A stretch of DNA of 64,000 nt from CAIKMD01 sp963729935 (GCA_963729935.1 CAVSPW010000002.1:1426001-1490000); one strand, 5' to 3'; shown: positions 18,184-28,121, counted from the first letter of the stretch. Notes: generated by a model from the sequence alone, not told the origin. Translations and numbers: made by a program.

Positions 18184-18512
18184 TTATTGCGTCGGATTGA
18201 ACCTCCGGCATGCTCTCTTCAGAATGAACCATCGGCTCGGCTGGAGCGCCATAAAGCTCGAAATCGGTCCAGTACAGCCGGCGAAGCGCACGCCCGCGAC
18301 GACGGCGCTCCTCCTCTCGAGGAAAGTCACGCGGCCTCCGGTCGACGCAGTCGCGGCTTCCCGCAGAAGCTGTAGCCGTACACCCACGACTTCCGAATGC
18401 TGCCTTTGCTGCCCCGCGTGGCCAGCCAATAAAGATCGCCCCCGTCGCCGTACAGCCCGGGAGTGGCGAGGTGAGCAACCGTGACCGCGGCTCGCCATAT
18501 TTCCTTCGCCAT
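18184..18512 (-). pseudogene. Tyrosine integrase remnant, N-terminal arm-binding domain
   Basis: From an ATG at 18512 the frame reads MAKEIWRAAVTVAHLATPGL then YGDGGDLYWLATRGSKGSIR and KSWVYGYSF. This is the typical beginning of P4-type (DUF4102) integrases. The frame then loses similarity near 18365 and stops at 18327. Beyond it only scattered resemblance in other frames remains to about 18184. No catalytic domain is present. It lies about 110-125 bp from the direct repeat at 18637, much like the spacing between the other integrase fragment and tRNA-Ser. It may be the fossil of a second, tandem element. Confidence 0.6.
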
Positions 18513-18636
18513 TCTCTACCCCGGATTAGCCATGGGAATCCTCCGGATGGTGCTGAACGATGGCGCGCGTCGTCAGACAAAGTTATAATTATATCAATGA
18601 CTTAAAATTTCAGGACGGACAATGGCGGAGAGCGAA

Positions 18637-18650
18637 TGGCGGAGGGAGTG
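18637..18650. repeat. Distal att-like direct repeat of the tRNA-Ser 3' end
   Basis: TGGCGGAGGGAGTG is identical, in the same orientation, to 42415-42428, which is the CCA end and 3' acceptor/T-stem side of tRNA-Ser. A partial second copy (AATGGCGGAG) lies 14 bp to its left. This is what integrase-mediated insertion at a tRNA gene leaves at the far end. Confidence 0.7.
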
Positions 18651-18809
18651 TCCGCCTCCCTTGAAGAAATTCATCCAATCAAACATAGGCTTACGATTTT
18701 TGCCGCTTTCAAACCCCCGTTTCTGCCCTCGGTACGGGGCCGGACATTATCGAACAACTGCCACCTTCTGGGTCCGTTCACGCCAAAGCGTTCGCAATAA
18801 AGTCGCCCC

Positions 18810-19157
18810 TCAGTCGATGGTCACGCTCTGATCGGAGTAATTGATCCGGACGCTGTAGGAGCCTTCATTCACCGTCCAGCGCATCAGCGTGTACGTTCTG
18901 AGCCCGGCCCGATGGTAGGGATCAGAATCAGCAATCGCCTTGGCGGCGGCAAAGGATTCGGCGCGGATGACGATCAGCCCTCCGGCTGCACTGCCATCCT
19001 CATTCGCGATCGGCCCAGCGGCGAACATGATGCCTGACTTCTCGAGCTTGACCTGATGCTCGAGGTGTTCGCGCAGGAGACGCTCGATCGCCTCACGCGG
19101 CGCCGCCGGCTTGGTGACGATCACATAGAGCTCTTTGCCGAGGAATTTGGGCATCAT
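18810..19157 (-). CDS. YciI-family protein
   Basis: The 115-residue ferredoxin-fold protein resembles the YciI/YCII family: ELYVIVTKPAAPREAIERLL, HLEHQVKLEKSGIMFAAGPI, and AIADSDPYHRAGLRTYTLMRW with the conserved Asp-Pro-Tyr-His. Members often support degradation pathways, but few have known reactions. GGGGAG precedes two consecutive ATG codons (19157 and 19154), and either could be used. It is the first gene inside the island. Confidence 0.85.
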   Translation of the reverse strand: MMPKFLGKELYVIVTKPAAPREAIERLLREHLEHQVKLEKSGIMFAAGPIANEDGSAAGGLIVIRAESFAAAKAIADSDPYHRAGLRTYTLMRWTVNEGSYSVRINYSDQSVTID

Positions 19158-19297
19158 TGACTCCCCTACGATATCGCTTCCGCGAACGGTCTATATTCCA
19201 CGCAGTCCCACAAAAGCGCCCCGATCCCGTCCAATATGCCGCTCTCCAGGATGCTTTTAAACTGCACTTTTTGCTGACCACGGACTTTTGCCTGACC

Positions 19298-19320
19298 TCC
19301 GATAACCGATCGTTATCGGA
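19298..19320. repeat. CCTCCGATAA-type palindrome followed by TTTT
   Basis: Nine-base arms TCCGATAAC / GTTATCGGA surround a five-base loop and are followed by TTTTG. The left flank (CTGACCTCCGATAA) matches 13 of 14 bases of the palindrome at 41484-41524. It could act as a weak rightward terminator or a protein site. Confidence 0.5.
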
Positions 19321-19420
19321 TTTTGATGATGTTCGGTTGTTCGCACGAAGTAGACATGAGAAACCGAATGCACTCTTTCACCTTCGTGCCACGAGCGGAA
19401 GCTAGGCCGTTTTCGTGCCG

Positions 19421-19905
19421 TCAATATTTCCTGCCGTCCTTGTGCGTGAACTGCCACTTACCGTCAGGTCCTAGCGTAGCCTTGATATCGTCCTCAGGAT
19501 AGCTTCCCTCATCGCCCGGTGTCCGGTCACCAATTTCGAGGTAAGTGACGAGATGATCTGTGCAATTCATCAGATGATGTGCAAGGCCTTGGGCCGGAAA
19601 CCCGGCACACATGCCCGGCGAAAGCGCGGTTTCGCCCTGTCCGTTACTAACGTCGGATGGCCCCGCAGAATGTAGATGAACTCATCTTGCTTACTATGGC
19701 GGTGAAGTAACGCCGATTCCCCGCCGGGACGCAAGGTCGTCAGATTGACGCCGAAGTTCTTGATACCAAAGAGATCACCAAGGGAACGCTTTTCACGCTT
19801 CAGCATCCGGCTGAAGAAAGGCTCCGGATAAGTCGATGGTTTCGAACGAGCTGGCGCCGACGCCGCTTCAATCGCAATATCGTCCCCACCGACATCTGTA
19901 CTCAT
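19421..19905 (-). pseudogene. Cupin-domain protein, frameshifted
   Basis: The 5' part, from an ATG at 19905 with GGAG upstream, encodes a cupin beta-barrel: LTTLRPGGESALLHRHSKQD and EFIYILRGHPTLVTD, with metal-type His and Glu. Around 19628-19640 a G-run appears one base short. After it the reading frame must change to continue GETALSPGMCAGFPAQGLAH, then HLVTYLEIGDRTPGDEGSYP, ending at 19421. Restored, it would be about 161 residues, a normal small cupin. The lesion at a homopolymer could be a real mutation or a base-calling error. Confidence 0.75.
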
Positions 19906-20149
19906 CGACATCTCCAGGTCAATTCTCGAGTGCACGATCATACCATGCGCGCGAATGTCGGTTCCGGGTCAATCGCGGCCTAAACGATGTCAGCGGGTCA
20001 ATTCTCCTTTCGCTCTCAGAACCGGAGACGCGCGCGGCTAACGCGCACCTCCCTTTCGTGGCAAGAAGAGACATATTCCCGACTGACCTGTTTGCTGATC
20101 GGCGGCGTCATCAAACCGAAATGACATGCAGGCCCCCGATTCTGCGCAA

Positions 20150-20941
20150 TCAGCCCGCTTCGTACCCCTTCGACTTGAACACGGAAATAGAATGTGGAGA
20201 AGTGAGAAATTCGATCAGGGCTTTCGCTGCCGCGGCGTGCTTGGTGCTTGTCGGTATCGCCGCAGTGAAGGTCGTGAAGTTCTGAATATCCGCCGGTAGA
20301 GGTCCGACGAGATCCACGTCGGGCGATGCGATGATGAGGGTCATCTGGTCGACGCCGAATTCGGCACCGTCTTTGACCACCGCGTCCGCTATTATATTTC
20401 CCGGACCAGGCGGAACGAGACGCAGCTTCGGCTTAATGTCGCCGCCAATCCCGAGGCGGTCGAGCAGCCGGATCAGGTAAGCACCTGCGGGAGAACCTTG
20501 ATTCGGGTCGCCAACTGCGATCGAGCGGGCGTTCATAAGCGCGCGCTTGATTGCGTCGACCGAGCCGATGTCCGGCCGGGCCACTCCTTTCTTTACGGAG
20601 ACACCGATACCTACTTTGCCGATTACAACCCGGGTGCCTGCGCTGATCTTGCCGTCCTTTTGCAGGCTTTCCCATTGCTGCGGCGAAACGATCGCCAGGT
20701 CGGCTTCATCGCCCGAGCGCACGCGCTCGGTGATGGTGCCAATATTGGCATAGTCAACTTTGACGTCATGGCCGCTCGCTTTTTGGAACTCGGGAACAAG
20801 TTCCTGCATGGTCGATCGCATGGCACCGGCACATAGCAAGGTGACGTCCTCAGCACGCGCATCACTTTCACTCGCGACGACGGCAAGACCGGCAAATGCC
20901 CCGATAATCATCATGTTTAGAGTTTTTTGCAGGGGCTGCAT
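20150..20941 (-). CDS. ModA-like extracellular solute-binding protein
   Basis: The 263-residue precursor has a signal peptide (MQPLQKTLNMMIIGAFAGLA, cut near DARAEDV) and a type II periplasmic-binding fold close to molybdate-binding proteins (LLCAGAMRSTMQELVPEFQK; NARSIAVGDPNQGSPAGAYL; KALIEFLTSPHSISVFKSKG). The ATG at 20941 follows GAAGGA. No permease or ATPase gene is near, so it is an orphan; the ligand could be an oxyanion or an organic acid. It is transcribed away from the cas1 remnant. Confidence 0.82.
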   Translation of the reverse strand: MQPLQKTLNMMIIGAFAGLAVVASESDARAEDVTLLCAGAMRSTMQELVPEFQKASGHDVKVDYANIGTITERVRSGDEADLAIVSPQQWESLQKDGKISAGTRVVIGKVGIGVSVKKGVARPDIGSVDAIKRALMNARSIAVGDPNQGSPAGAYLIRLLDRLGIGGDIKPKLRLVPPGPGNIIADAVVKDGAEFGVDQMTLIIASPDVDLVGPLPADIQNFTTFTAAIPTSTKHAAAAKALIEFLTSPHSISVFKSKGYEAG

Positions 20942-21041
20942 GCGTTCCTTCCATCGGCAGTTCAACCGGGCCCAGCAGGCGGCAATAACGGCTCAAACTA
21001 GACGCTCGAATGAGTCGAGTGCAATTGGGGGACGCAATTAG

Positions 21042-21458
21042 CGAATCGGCCCGCGCGGGTCGATGGCGAGCGGCAAGAGCGATAGAAACCGAAACACCAC
21101 GCAGCCTGTCAATGCGATGCTCAATTACGCGTATGGCATCCTCGAACATCAAGTCCGGATGCAGGTTGTTGCAGCGGGTCTTGACCCCAGAATCGGGTTC
21201 TTTCACGGCGCCTACCGCGACAAAGTCTCGCTGGTTTATGATCTGATGGAGCCGTTGCGTCCGATCGTAGATTGGCTAATTTTGCACTTCGTTCGGAGCA
21301 CTATATTTTAGCCAGCTGATTTTACGCTCACGGGACGAGGCGTGTGCCGATTGAACGCGCAGCTTGCTCGAAACCTGGTCCGGATTGCGAGCGTTGATTC
21401 GGACATAGGAGACCATGTGCGGGAGCTGATGCGATCACTTAACGGATATCGGGCCTAA
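21042..21458 (+). pseudogene. cas1: cas1 remnant (C-terminal part) with in-frame stop
   Basis: One frame reads NRNTTQPVNAMLNYAYGILE, VVAAGLDPRIGFFHGAYRD, SLVYDLMEPLRPIVD, then an amber codon (21309-21311), then PADFTLTGRGVCRLNAQLAR to a TAA at 21458. This is the C-terminal half of Cas1, the integrase of CRISPR adaptation, with its catalytic His (FFHG) and Asp (YDLMEP) still present. Another in-frame TAG at 21039 closes the frame on the left, and no N-terminal half is recognisable. I saw no CRISPR repeats or other cas genes nearby. Confidence 0.8.
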
Positions 21459-21512
21459 CGACAGACGCTATCCGACGCCGCGCCGAACCGGGAAGGGGAT
21501 CGCTTTGGGGGC

Positions 21513-22294
21513 TTAGTTCTTTGCTAATTCCTTAAGCCACGCGACCACGGCGTCCGCCGCGTTATCAGGCGTATCCATGTGGCCCGAATTGAGCAGGACA
21601 TAACGGTTGAGTGGATTGGCCGGCACTTTGTCAAAACCGGCCTCGCGCGAATTCTGCGAGGGGTCGCGCGTACCGGATATCCAAAGCACGGGCGCCTTGA
21701 GCTTGCTCGCATCGGCGACAAGAGTCCCCGGCCCAGTCATGTCGAAGAAACTGATGAATATCTTGGCCGTGGCGCGAACCTGGATCGCGACGATCCCGCG
21801 CGGACCGGTGTTCGTGTCCGTGAAGCTCTGAAACTCGTCGCCGCGTCCTGCGGCAACGAGATCGCGCGCTTGCTGCATGCTTGCCTTGATCTCGGGTCGA
21901 TTTGCGACGCCAGGCGGCGGCGCTGGCGCGAGCGCGATGACGCCTTTGAGCCCGTCTTGCAGAGACCCATAAACTATCGCGCCAAGACCGCCATTGCTGT
22001 GGCCGGCGACGACGATCGCCGTTGCGCCTCGGTTCTTGAGCCGCGCGATCGATGCGTCGACGTCCGACATGCAATCGATGATCGTATGGTCGAACACGCG
22101 AACACGCGACCAGCACATGGTCGGTCGGTCGACCATGAAGCCGGCCCGCTCAATCTGCTGCGAAAGATAAGCGAGCTGCGTTGATCGGGGTAGCCCTGCT
22201 TGCCATGCATCAGAACGACACCGATACCGTCGGCTTGGGCTGCGACCGGCACGAGCCACAACACACCAGTCACGAGTGCGGCGATGCGTCTCAA
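21513..22294 (-). pseudogene. Secreted alpha/beta-hydrolase, frameshifted
   Basis: A TTG start at 22294 with a strong AAGGAG site begins a signal peptide (MRRIAALVTGVLWLVPVAAQ) and GVVLMHGKQGYP. Near 22190 the frame must shift for the protein to continue as TQLAYLSQQIERAGFMVDRP, ATAIVVAGHSNGGLGAIVYG (nucleophile GHSNG), LWISGTRDPSQ and the final histidine in NSGHMDTPDN. The two frames together give a full-length dienelactone-hydrolase-like enzyme of about 260 residues. The break is at a C-run, so mutation or base-calling error are both possible. Confidence 0.75.
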
Positions 22295-22297
22295 TGC

Positions 22298-22591
22298 TTA
22301 TCTCCTTCTAAATGTTCCGGCGACCGCATCGTCCAACTCGCGATACGCCCGCGATCCATTATCGGAGGCGATCACAAAACCGCGAAAACGGCGCTTCAAA
22401 CGGCGGTCGAAATCAAACTTGAGCGCCTCGCCCTTCGGTTCACCCGCCGGGGCCGCCAACGCCAGCAAACGCCGGGCCTGATCCGCGTATCCTGACCGCT
22501 TCGCAAGCTCCCGCAATTGCCTCGCGTCGTGATCCAGCCGAACCTGAACTGCATGCGCCATGACAATCTCCCGGTGGTGGGCAGTGGTCAA
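22298..22591 (-). mobile_element. Chimeric transposase fragment (IS630-like N terminus joined to IS1380-like N terminus)
   Basis: The 97-codon frame starts with QLRELAKRSGYADQARRLLA, the helix-turn-helix beginning of IS630-family transposases. It then passes into ALKFDFDRRLKRRFRGFVIA then SDNGSRAYRELDD, as in IS1380-family transposases. Neither catalytic domain is present. GGGAG precedes the ATG at 22561. This is debris from at least two insertion sequences joined by deletion. Family names come from motif memory. Confidence 0.55.
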
Positions 22592-22780
22592 CGAATGATA
22601 TTTTTACCGGGTTGAGAATCCCCCCACGAGAGTCGCGATTAGCAGGAGGTGGTATTAGGGATCACGCAGTTATGGGACGCAGCAGCTTTGACCTAGTGGC
22701 GTGCAAATGGCCTTCAGGCTAATTTTTCAAATCAATCCGGGGCTAAACCGTCCCATAGAATGCAATCAAGAGGAGCGTTT

Positions 22781-24058
22781 ATGCCGCCGATTCTCTTCAC
22801 CAACGTCATGATCTTCGACGGCGCGGGCGACGCCTTTCCGGGCGAAGTGCTGGTGCAGGGCAATCGCATCAATAAGGTCGCCCCAGGAAGTGGCGCGATC
22901 AACCGCGACGGCGCCGATATCGTGGACGGCGGCGGCGCAACCTTGATGCCGGGACTTGTGGAGGCGCATGCGCACCTCTCCTTTCCGCATTGCGCGACAC
23001 TTGAGGAGATGGGCCGCGTCCCACCAGAGGAACATACGCTTATCACCGCGTACAATGCTAAGCGGTTGCTCGACGCCGGGTTCACCAGCGCTTATTCAGC
23101 ATCGGCGGCGAAGCTCAGGCTCGACGTCGTAATCCGTAATGAGATTAATGCCGGCCGCATTCCGGGCCCGCGTTTGCGCGCCGCGTCGCCAGAGATCACT
23201 GCGACCGGGGGCTTCGGTGACGTTCGCCAACTGCACCTCGACCATCATTGCACCGAACTGATCGCCGACGGCGCGCTTGAACTGCGTAAAGTCGTGCGAC
23301 TGTTGGCGCGCGAAGGAGTCGACAACGTGAAGGTCAATCTCTCGGGCGACAATGCTTCGGGACGCATGGGCTTCTCGGCCGCTGTCGGCTACACAGACGA
23401 AGAGATTGCGGCTCTGGCTGACCAGGCACGCGAGTGGGGGCTGGATTTATGTTGCCATGCCCAAGCCGCGCGCGCCGTTCAGATGGCGCTTCGGCACGGC
23501 TTCCGCGTGATATATCACTGTTCATACGCTGATGATGCGACGCTCGATCAGCTTGAGGCAAAGAAGAACGATGTGTTTGTCGCACCGGCCGTCGGCATCG
23601 TCTACGCGACCGCCTACGATGCGGAACCGTGGGGTATTACCCGCGAAAAGGCTGAGCAGCGCGGTACTTTCGCGTCGCTTGAGCGCTATTGCGCGGTCTA
23701 TCAGAAGATGCGCAAGCGCGGCATTCGCGTGCTGCCCGGGGGCGACTACGGCTTTGCCTGGACACCCATCGGTACCAATGCTCGCGACTTCGAGTTATTC
23801 CAGAAGCTATTCGGGTATACGCCTAAAGAGATTCTTACCGCAGCCACCAAGATCGGCGGTGCGCTCATGCTTAAGGACGGCGAACTCGGGCAAGTTCGGG
23901 ACGGCTTCCTTGCGGACCTCATCATGGTCGACGGCGATCCGCTCCAAGACGTGACCCTGTTCCAGAATCACGACCGCATCCTGATGATTATGAAAGATGG
24001 CGCCTATCACAAGCCGCCCCGCCCGCGTGGCCGCGCGAACGTGAGGCATGTGGCGTGA
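22781..24058 (+). CDS. Amidohydrolase (imidazolonepropionase/prolidase-like)
   Basis: This 425-residue metal-dependent hydrolase has the pattern expected of the superfamily: an N-terminal beta-sandwich, VEAHAHLSFP with the first metal histidines (about 65-74), VKVNLSGD with a candidate bridging lysine, CCHAQAARAV and YHCSY with further histidines, and LPGGDYGFAWTPIGTNAR with the catalytic aspartate. It would hydrolyse a C-N or related bond of a small molecule; the substrate is unknown. The ATG at 22781 follows GAGGAG at good spacing. It is an intact gene among island pseudogenes. Confidence 0.85.
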   Translation: MPPILFTNVMIFDGAGDAFPGEVLVQGNRINKVAPGSGAINRDGADIVDGGGATLMPGLVEAHAHLSFPHCATLEEMGRVPPEEHTLITAYNAKRLLDAGFTSAYSASAAKLRLDVVIRNEINAGRIPGPRLRAASPEITATGGFGDVRQLHLDHHCTELIADGALELRKVVRLLAREGVDNVKVNLSGDNASGRMGFSAAVGYTDEEIAALADQAREWGLDLCCHAQAARAVQMALRHGFRVIYHCSYADDATLDQLEAKKNDVFVAPAVGIVYATAYDAEPWGITREKAEQRGTFASLERYCAVYQKMRKRGIRVLPGGDYGFAWTPIGTNARDFELFQKLFGYTPKEILTAATKIGGALMLKDGELGQVRDGFLADLIMVDGDPLQDVTLFQNHDRILMIMKDGAYHKPPRPRGRANVRHVA

Positions 24059-24178
24059 TGTGCAAGATCATGCGAGCGGCTGACCTGCCCCCGGATTTCC
24101 GGACCGTTTTGAGCTGGAAAATTCTAATTTGCTCTGTCTCCACGATCCCGACGGCTTCAAGATCGAGCCGAAGCCGCG

Positions 24179-25544
24179 TTAGGGCGACAGTGGTTCGAGC
24201 GATCGTCCCTTGGTCTCGACGGCGTAGAAGCTCGACAGCACGCCGCCGATGATCGCCAATCCGCCAAAATAGAGGAACAGCAGGCCGGTGCCGTGGGGCA
24301 GCATCCAAGCGATCACGTTCGGACCGAGCACCGCGGCGACGCGTTGCCAGGCGCCGCCAAAAGCGCGGATGCGCGTCGGATAGATCTCGCTGGTATAGAG
24401 GTTGAGCGCCAGCGACAGCGACGACATGAAGAACATGCCGAAGCTGACGAAGATGAGGATGGTCTCGGCGCTGTCGGCACCATGGAACCACAGCGCCAGC
24501 AGGGTAGCTCCGCCGAGAAAGAAGGAGGCGGTGAACCAGGCCCGGCGACCGATATGGTCGATGAAGAAGGCGCAGGCGAGAACGCTAGCGATGCCAACGA
24601 GGCTCGTGATCATGCCGTATTTCAGCGCCTCGGCGACGGGCAGATGGAACACGGTGCGGTAAAGCGTCGGCAGCCAGGTAAGCAGGCCATAGGTGGTCGA
24701 GAAGCAACAGAACCAGAACGCCCAGTCGCTTAAGGTACGCTTCAGATAGATACCCTGAAAAATCTCCATCCACTGCCTGCGCTGGGCCGCAGCGCGAAGG
24801 GGCAGGGCGACAGCAGGTTTCGGCGGCGGCAACTCCCTTACCCGAGCAGCGGATCGACTCCTCGATCTCGGCGACGACGCGATCGGCTTCGGCGTAGCGG
24901 CCTTTGTGCAACAGCCAGCGCGGCGATTCCGGCAGCGCGAACCGCATCACGAAGACCAGCAGCGCCGGCAGGCCGCCGACATAGAACATGATCTGCCAGC
25001 CCCAGGTGGGGACGAGCAGATAGCCGAACACCGCCGCGCAAACGAGGCCGATGCCGAACACCATCTGGAACAGCAGGTAGAAGCGGCCGCGCACTTCGGC
25101 AGGCGCGATCTCGTTGACATAGGTGTTGGCGATCGGCACTTCGCCGCCGAGACCGATGCCTTGGATGAAGCGGAAGACGATCAGCGAGCGCGGGTCCCAG
25201 GCGAAAGCACAGACAACGCTCATCACGCCGTAGATGCCGACCATGACCATGGTCACGGTCAGCCGGCCCCAGCGTTCCGCCGCCCAGCCGGCGACCAGCG
25301 CGCCGATGAGCTGACCGAAGAATGCCGCCGACAACACCAGGCCGATCTGTTGCGGCGTCATCTTCCAGCTGTCGACGAAAGCCGGCAGCGCGTAGGTGAT
25401 GGCCATGATGTCGACGGCGTCGAAGAACGTGCCGATGCCGACGATGATGCGGGCTTTGACGTGCCACCACGACTCCGGCAGCCGCTCCATGCGCGCCGGG
25501 ATCTCGGCGCCGGCGCCGGCGTCAATGCTTTCCACGATCGCCAT
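24179..25544 (-). pseudogene. MFS transporter (sugar/aromatic-acid type), frameshifted
   Basis: From an ATG at 25544 with GGAGGGGG upstream, the first frame encodes TM1-6 (ARIIVGIGTFFDAVDIMAIT; RFIQGIGLGGEVPIANTYVN). After ESIRCSGK near 24835 an extra G moves the reading into a second frame that continues with ELPPPKPAVALPL and TM7-12 down to ETKGRSLEPLSP. Corrected, it is a typical 12-segment permease of about 455 residues. It begins 13 bp after the stop of the other MFS gene and was part of that operon. Confidence 0.8.
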
Positions 25545-25557
25545 CGTTCCCCCTCCG

Positions 25558-27108
25558 TCAGACTTCGGCTTTGGCCGGCGCGCGGCGCGCTCCCGGCGCG
25601 TTGATGGGACCAAGGCCCTTGGGCAACACGACGCCCGCGGCGATGATCATCAGCACCAGGACGCCCGCGACGAGATAGACATTCCGGATGGCGTCGCCGA
25701 CGGCGAGCATCACCGGTCCGACCTCGGCTGGCGAAAGCTTGTCGCGCAGCCTCGGGTCCATGATGCGGTCTACCGCGTTATCGCCCATCATCCCTGCCAG
25801 GGTGAGGTTGACCACCGCGCCGTAGATCGCGGTGCCGACAGTCTGTCCCAGCATGCGCATTAGGGAAATGATCGCCGTCGCCGTGCCGCGCTGGCTCCAA
25901 TCGACGACGCTCTGCGCCGCGACGGTATAGGTATTCTGGTTGAGGCCCATGCCGATGCCGACGAGGCCGGTGCCGGTCGCCGCCCAGAGCGGCCCGCGCG
26001 CGGGGTCGAGCGCGATCAGCATCGAGACGCCGATCACCAGGAAGGCGCCGCCGACCAAGGTCGCCGCGCGGTAAGAGCCGCGCAGCATGATCCGGCCGCC
26101 AGCCCAGGACCCGGCGATCCAGGTGACCGAGCTGGTCGCCAGCGCATAGCCGGCGACGATTGGGCTGCGGCCCATCACGCCCTGGATGTAGGCGGGGAGG
26201 AACGTCGTGCTCGCCATCACCACGCAGCCGACGCAGAAGCAGCCGACAACGCCGCTCAAGATGACGCGGTTGCGCCACAGGTTCAGCGGCAGGATCGGCT
26301 CGGGGGCGCGCCGCTCATGCACCACGAAAAATATCATGATCGCAGCGGCGACCATCACGAGCAGCAGGAAATTCGCCGACCCGAGCCGATGCGCTTGGAT
26401 CAGGGCGTAGAGGAAAAGCCCGATGCCGCCGGCCATCATGCCGGCGCCGAGATAGTCGATGCGATGACGCCGCCGCTCGATGCGCTCGTGCAGCGCGAAG
26501 GCGAGCAGCGCAAAACCGAGGATCGCGATCGGCACCGTGATCCAGAAGACCCAATTCCACGCCGCTTCGGCGATGACGAAAGCGCCCAGCACGGGGCCGA
26601 TGATCGCGGCGATGCCCCAGATGCCGGAAAAGAACCCGGCCATCTTGGCGCGCTGCGCCGGCGGATAGAGATCGCCGATCAGGGTCTGGTTGATCGGTTG
26701 CACCGCGCCGGCGCCGACGCCCTGGACGACGCGGAAGCACACCAGCATCCCCATGTTGGGCGCGAAGCCGCACGCCGTCGTCCCGATGAGGAACACGATC
26801 AGCCCGAAGAACAACACGCGCTTGCGACCATAGAGATCAGCGAGCCGGCCGTAGATCGGGATGGTGACGCCTTGGGCGAGGAAATAGCCGCTGAACACCC
26901 AGCTGAAGAACTCGAAGCCGCCGAGCTGGCTAATGATGGTTGGCATCGCGGTCGCGACCACCGTGCCTTCCATGCCGGTCATGAAGATCAACACGACCGA
27001 CGCCGTCACGATCCAGAACCGGCCCGAGCGTCCGGCGATCAAGCGCGATTCACCTAAGGCCCGTACGCCGGGCGAGGCCGAATTGTCGCGCGTCACCTCC
27101 GCGCTCAA
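25558..27108 (-). CDS. MFS multidrug exporter, DHA2 (EmrB/QacA) type
   Basis: The 516-residue membrane protein has about 14 hydrophobic segments. DHA2 motifs are visible: MEGTVVATAMPTIISQLGGF in TM1, GRLADLYGRKRVLFFGLIVF after TM2 (motif A), and RVVQGVGAGAVQPINQTLIG in TM4. Family members export drugs or metabolites by proton antiport. It is intact, unlike the co-directional MFS gene downstream. Confidence 0.9.
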   Translation of the reverse strand: MSAEVTRDNSASPGVRALGESRLIAGRSGRFWIVTASVVLIFMTGMEGTVVATAMPTIISQLGGFEFFSWVFSGYFLAQGVTIPIYGRLADLYGRKRVLFFGLIVFLIGTTACGFAPNMGMLVCFRVVQGVGAGAVQPINQTLIGDLYPPAQRAKMAGFFSGIWGIAAIIGPVLGAFVIAEAAWNWVFWITVPIAILGFALLAFALHERIERRRHRIDYLGAGMMAGGIGLFLYALIQAHRLGSANFLLLVMVAAAIMIFFVVHERRAPEPILPLNLWRNRVILSGVVGCFCVGCVVMASTTFLPAYIQGVMGRSPIVAGYALATSSVTWIAGSWAGGRIMLRGSYRAATLVGGAFLVIGVSMLIALDPARGPLWAATGTGLVGIGMGLNQNTYTVAAQSVVDWSQRGTATAIISLMRMLGQTVGTAIYGAVVNLTLAGMMGDNAVDRIMDPRLRDKLSPAEVGPVMLAVGDAIRNVYLVAGVLVLMIIAAGVVLPKGLGPINAPGARRAPAKAEV

Positions 27109-27645
27109 GCCTCACCTGCCGCGATCATCGTCCCCCCACAAGCAGCGCGTGCGGCGGCGACATTGCGGCGCCGCGCCAGGTCCCTATCGGGCGTCGCCGC
27201 CGGATCGGTCATCGCTATCTTTAGCCGACATTCGCTCTGGGCCTCACGGTTTTTTGTACCAGCGAGATAGATACTAATGCATAGCCGTTGGCCCATATAG
27301 ACGGGCCAACGGCAGCGCAAAAGTCTGCGGCGCCGGCGGCCGATAGATATCTTGGTGTCCAGGTCGATGACGCCCTGTCGATAGCCGAACAGGTCGACAT
27401 CTGATCTCTCACGCGGCGTCGGTCGCTTTTGCCGGCTAATCGACGGCCTACGCCGCGCTCCGCTCATCCCGCAAACCGTAGTTCGCGCATATCCTCCAAA
27501 ATCTGCCTAACCGCGGGCTGAGGCACGATACACATGGTTCGATACGTGTTCAGGAAGGGCACCGATCGCGCTTTCGCCGAGCAGCTCGCGGCGCCCGAGC
27601 GTCCGCAATCGGCCAACGACAATTACAGCTTAGAAGGATCTGAAA
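27109..27645. other. Gene-free stretch with a strong hairpin
   Basis: No gene is convincing. Leftward frames recall non-coding debris often found beside insertion sequences, but I cannot place it. A perfect 11-bp hairpin lies at 27284-27313. Confidence 0.4.
27284..27313. terminator. Perfect 11-bp hairpin without U-tract
   Basis: GCCGTTGGCCC and GGGCCAACGGC form a perfect stem around an eight-base loop. It lies about 175 bp upstream of the MFS gene and ends no recognised gene. Terminator or mobile-element end are both possible. Confidence 0.35.
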
Positions 27646-28000
27646 ATGCCTAATCCTGAACCCGTTGCTTATTTCACCCGCCGAGCCGAAGGACTTTTTC
27701 GAGCGCCATTGGCGCGGCGACAGCGCCTACGACGCCAAGCGCGGCCTCGTACGCGATCAAAGGCTAATCGACGATGACCCAATCGCGCGAGCGCTCGAAA
27801 TCTTCAAGAGCGATCTGGCCCCCGAGGATTTCGAGAAGGTCGCCGCGCTTTTCAGCGATGCCGATCTGACGATGGATGCCCCCCAACTCCCGAGTGGCGG
27901 CACGCCGCGCACTGGCGGTACTCTCTCCCCACAGAAAGGAGACGCCGCTAACGAAAGAATGTTCCCGCAAGCGCCCCGACGGCTTGCCGCTGGGGCATAG
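27646..28000 (+). pseudogene. Small hypothetical gene, probably frameshifted
   Basis: A good ribosome-binding site (AAGGA) precedes ATG at 27646, which starts MPNPEPVAYF. That frame then becomes arginine-rich nonsense. The +1 frame from about 27665 looks protein-like instead: EPKDFFERHWRGDSAYDAKR, IARALEIFKSDLAPEDFEKV, DLTMDAPQLPSGG. I do not recognise the family. Confidence 0.35.
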
Positions 28001-28121
28001 GCGCCATTCGGGTACAATCAATACCTACAGCCTAATTCCGCTGCGCGCGCGAAAGCGGAAGTAAACTGCAAACTGCGCCACGTCGCAGAAGTCCCAAAAG
28101 CGGCGTAATGGTGGCGGATTT

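Noticed and set aside
21042..22780. A CRISPR array near the cas1 remnant
   Set aside because: I looked for regularly spaced 25-40-bp repeats around it and saw none.
27105..27467. Leftward frames upstream of the DHA2 transporter
   Set aside because: They span a strong hairpin, lack domain-like sequence and overlap each other in several frames.
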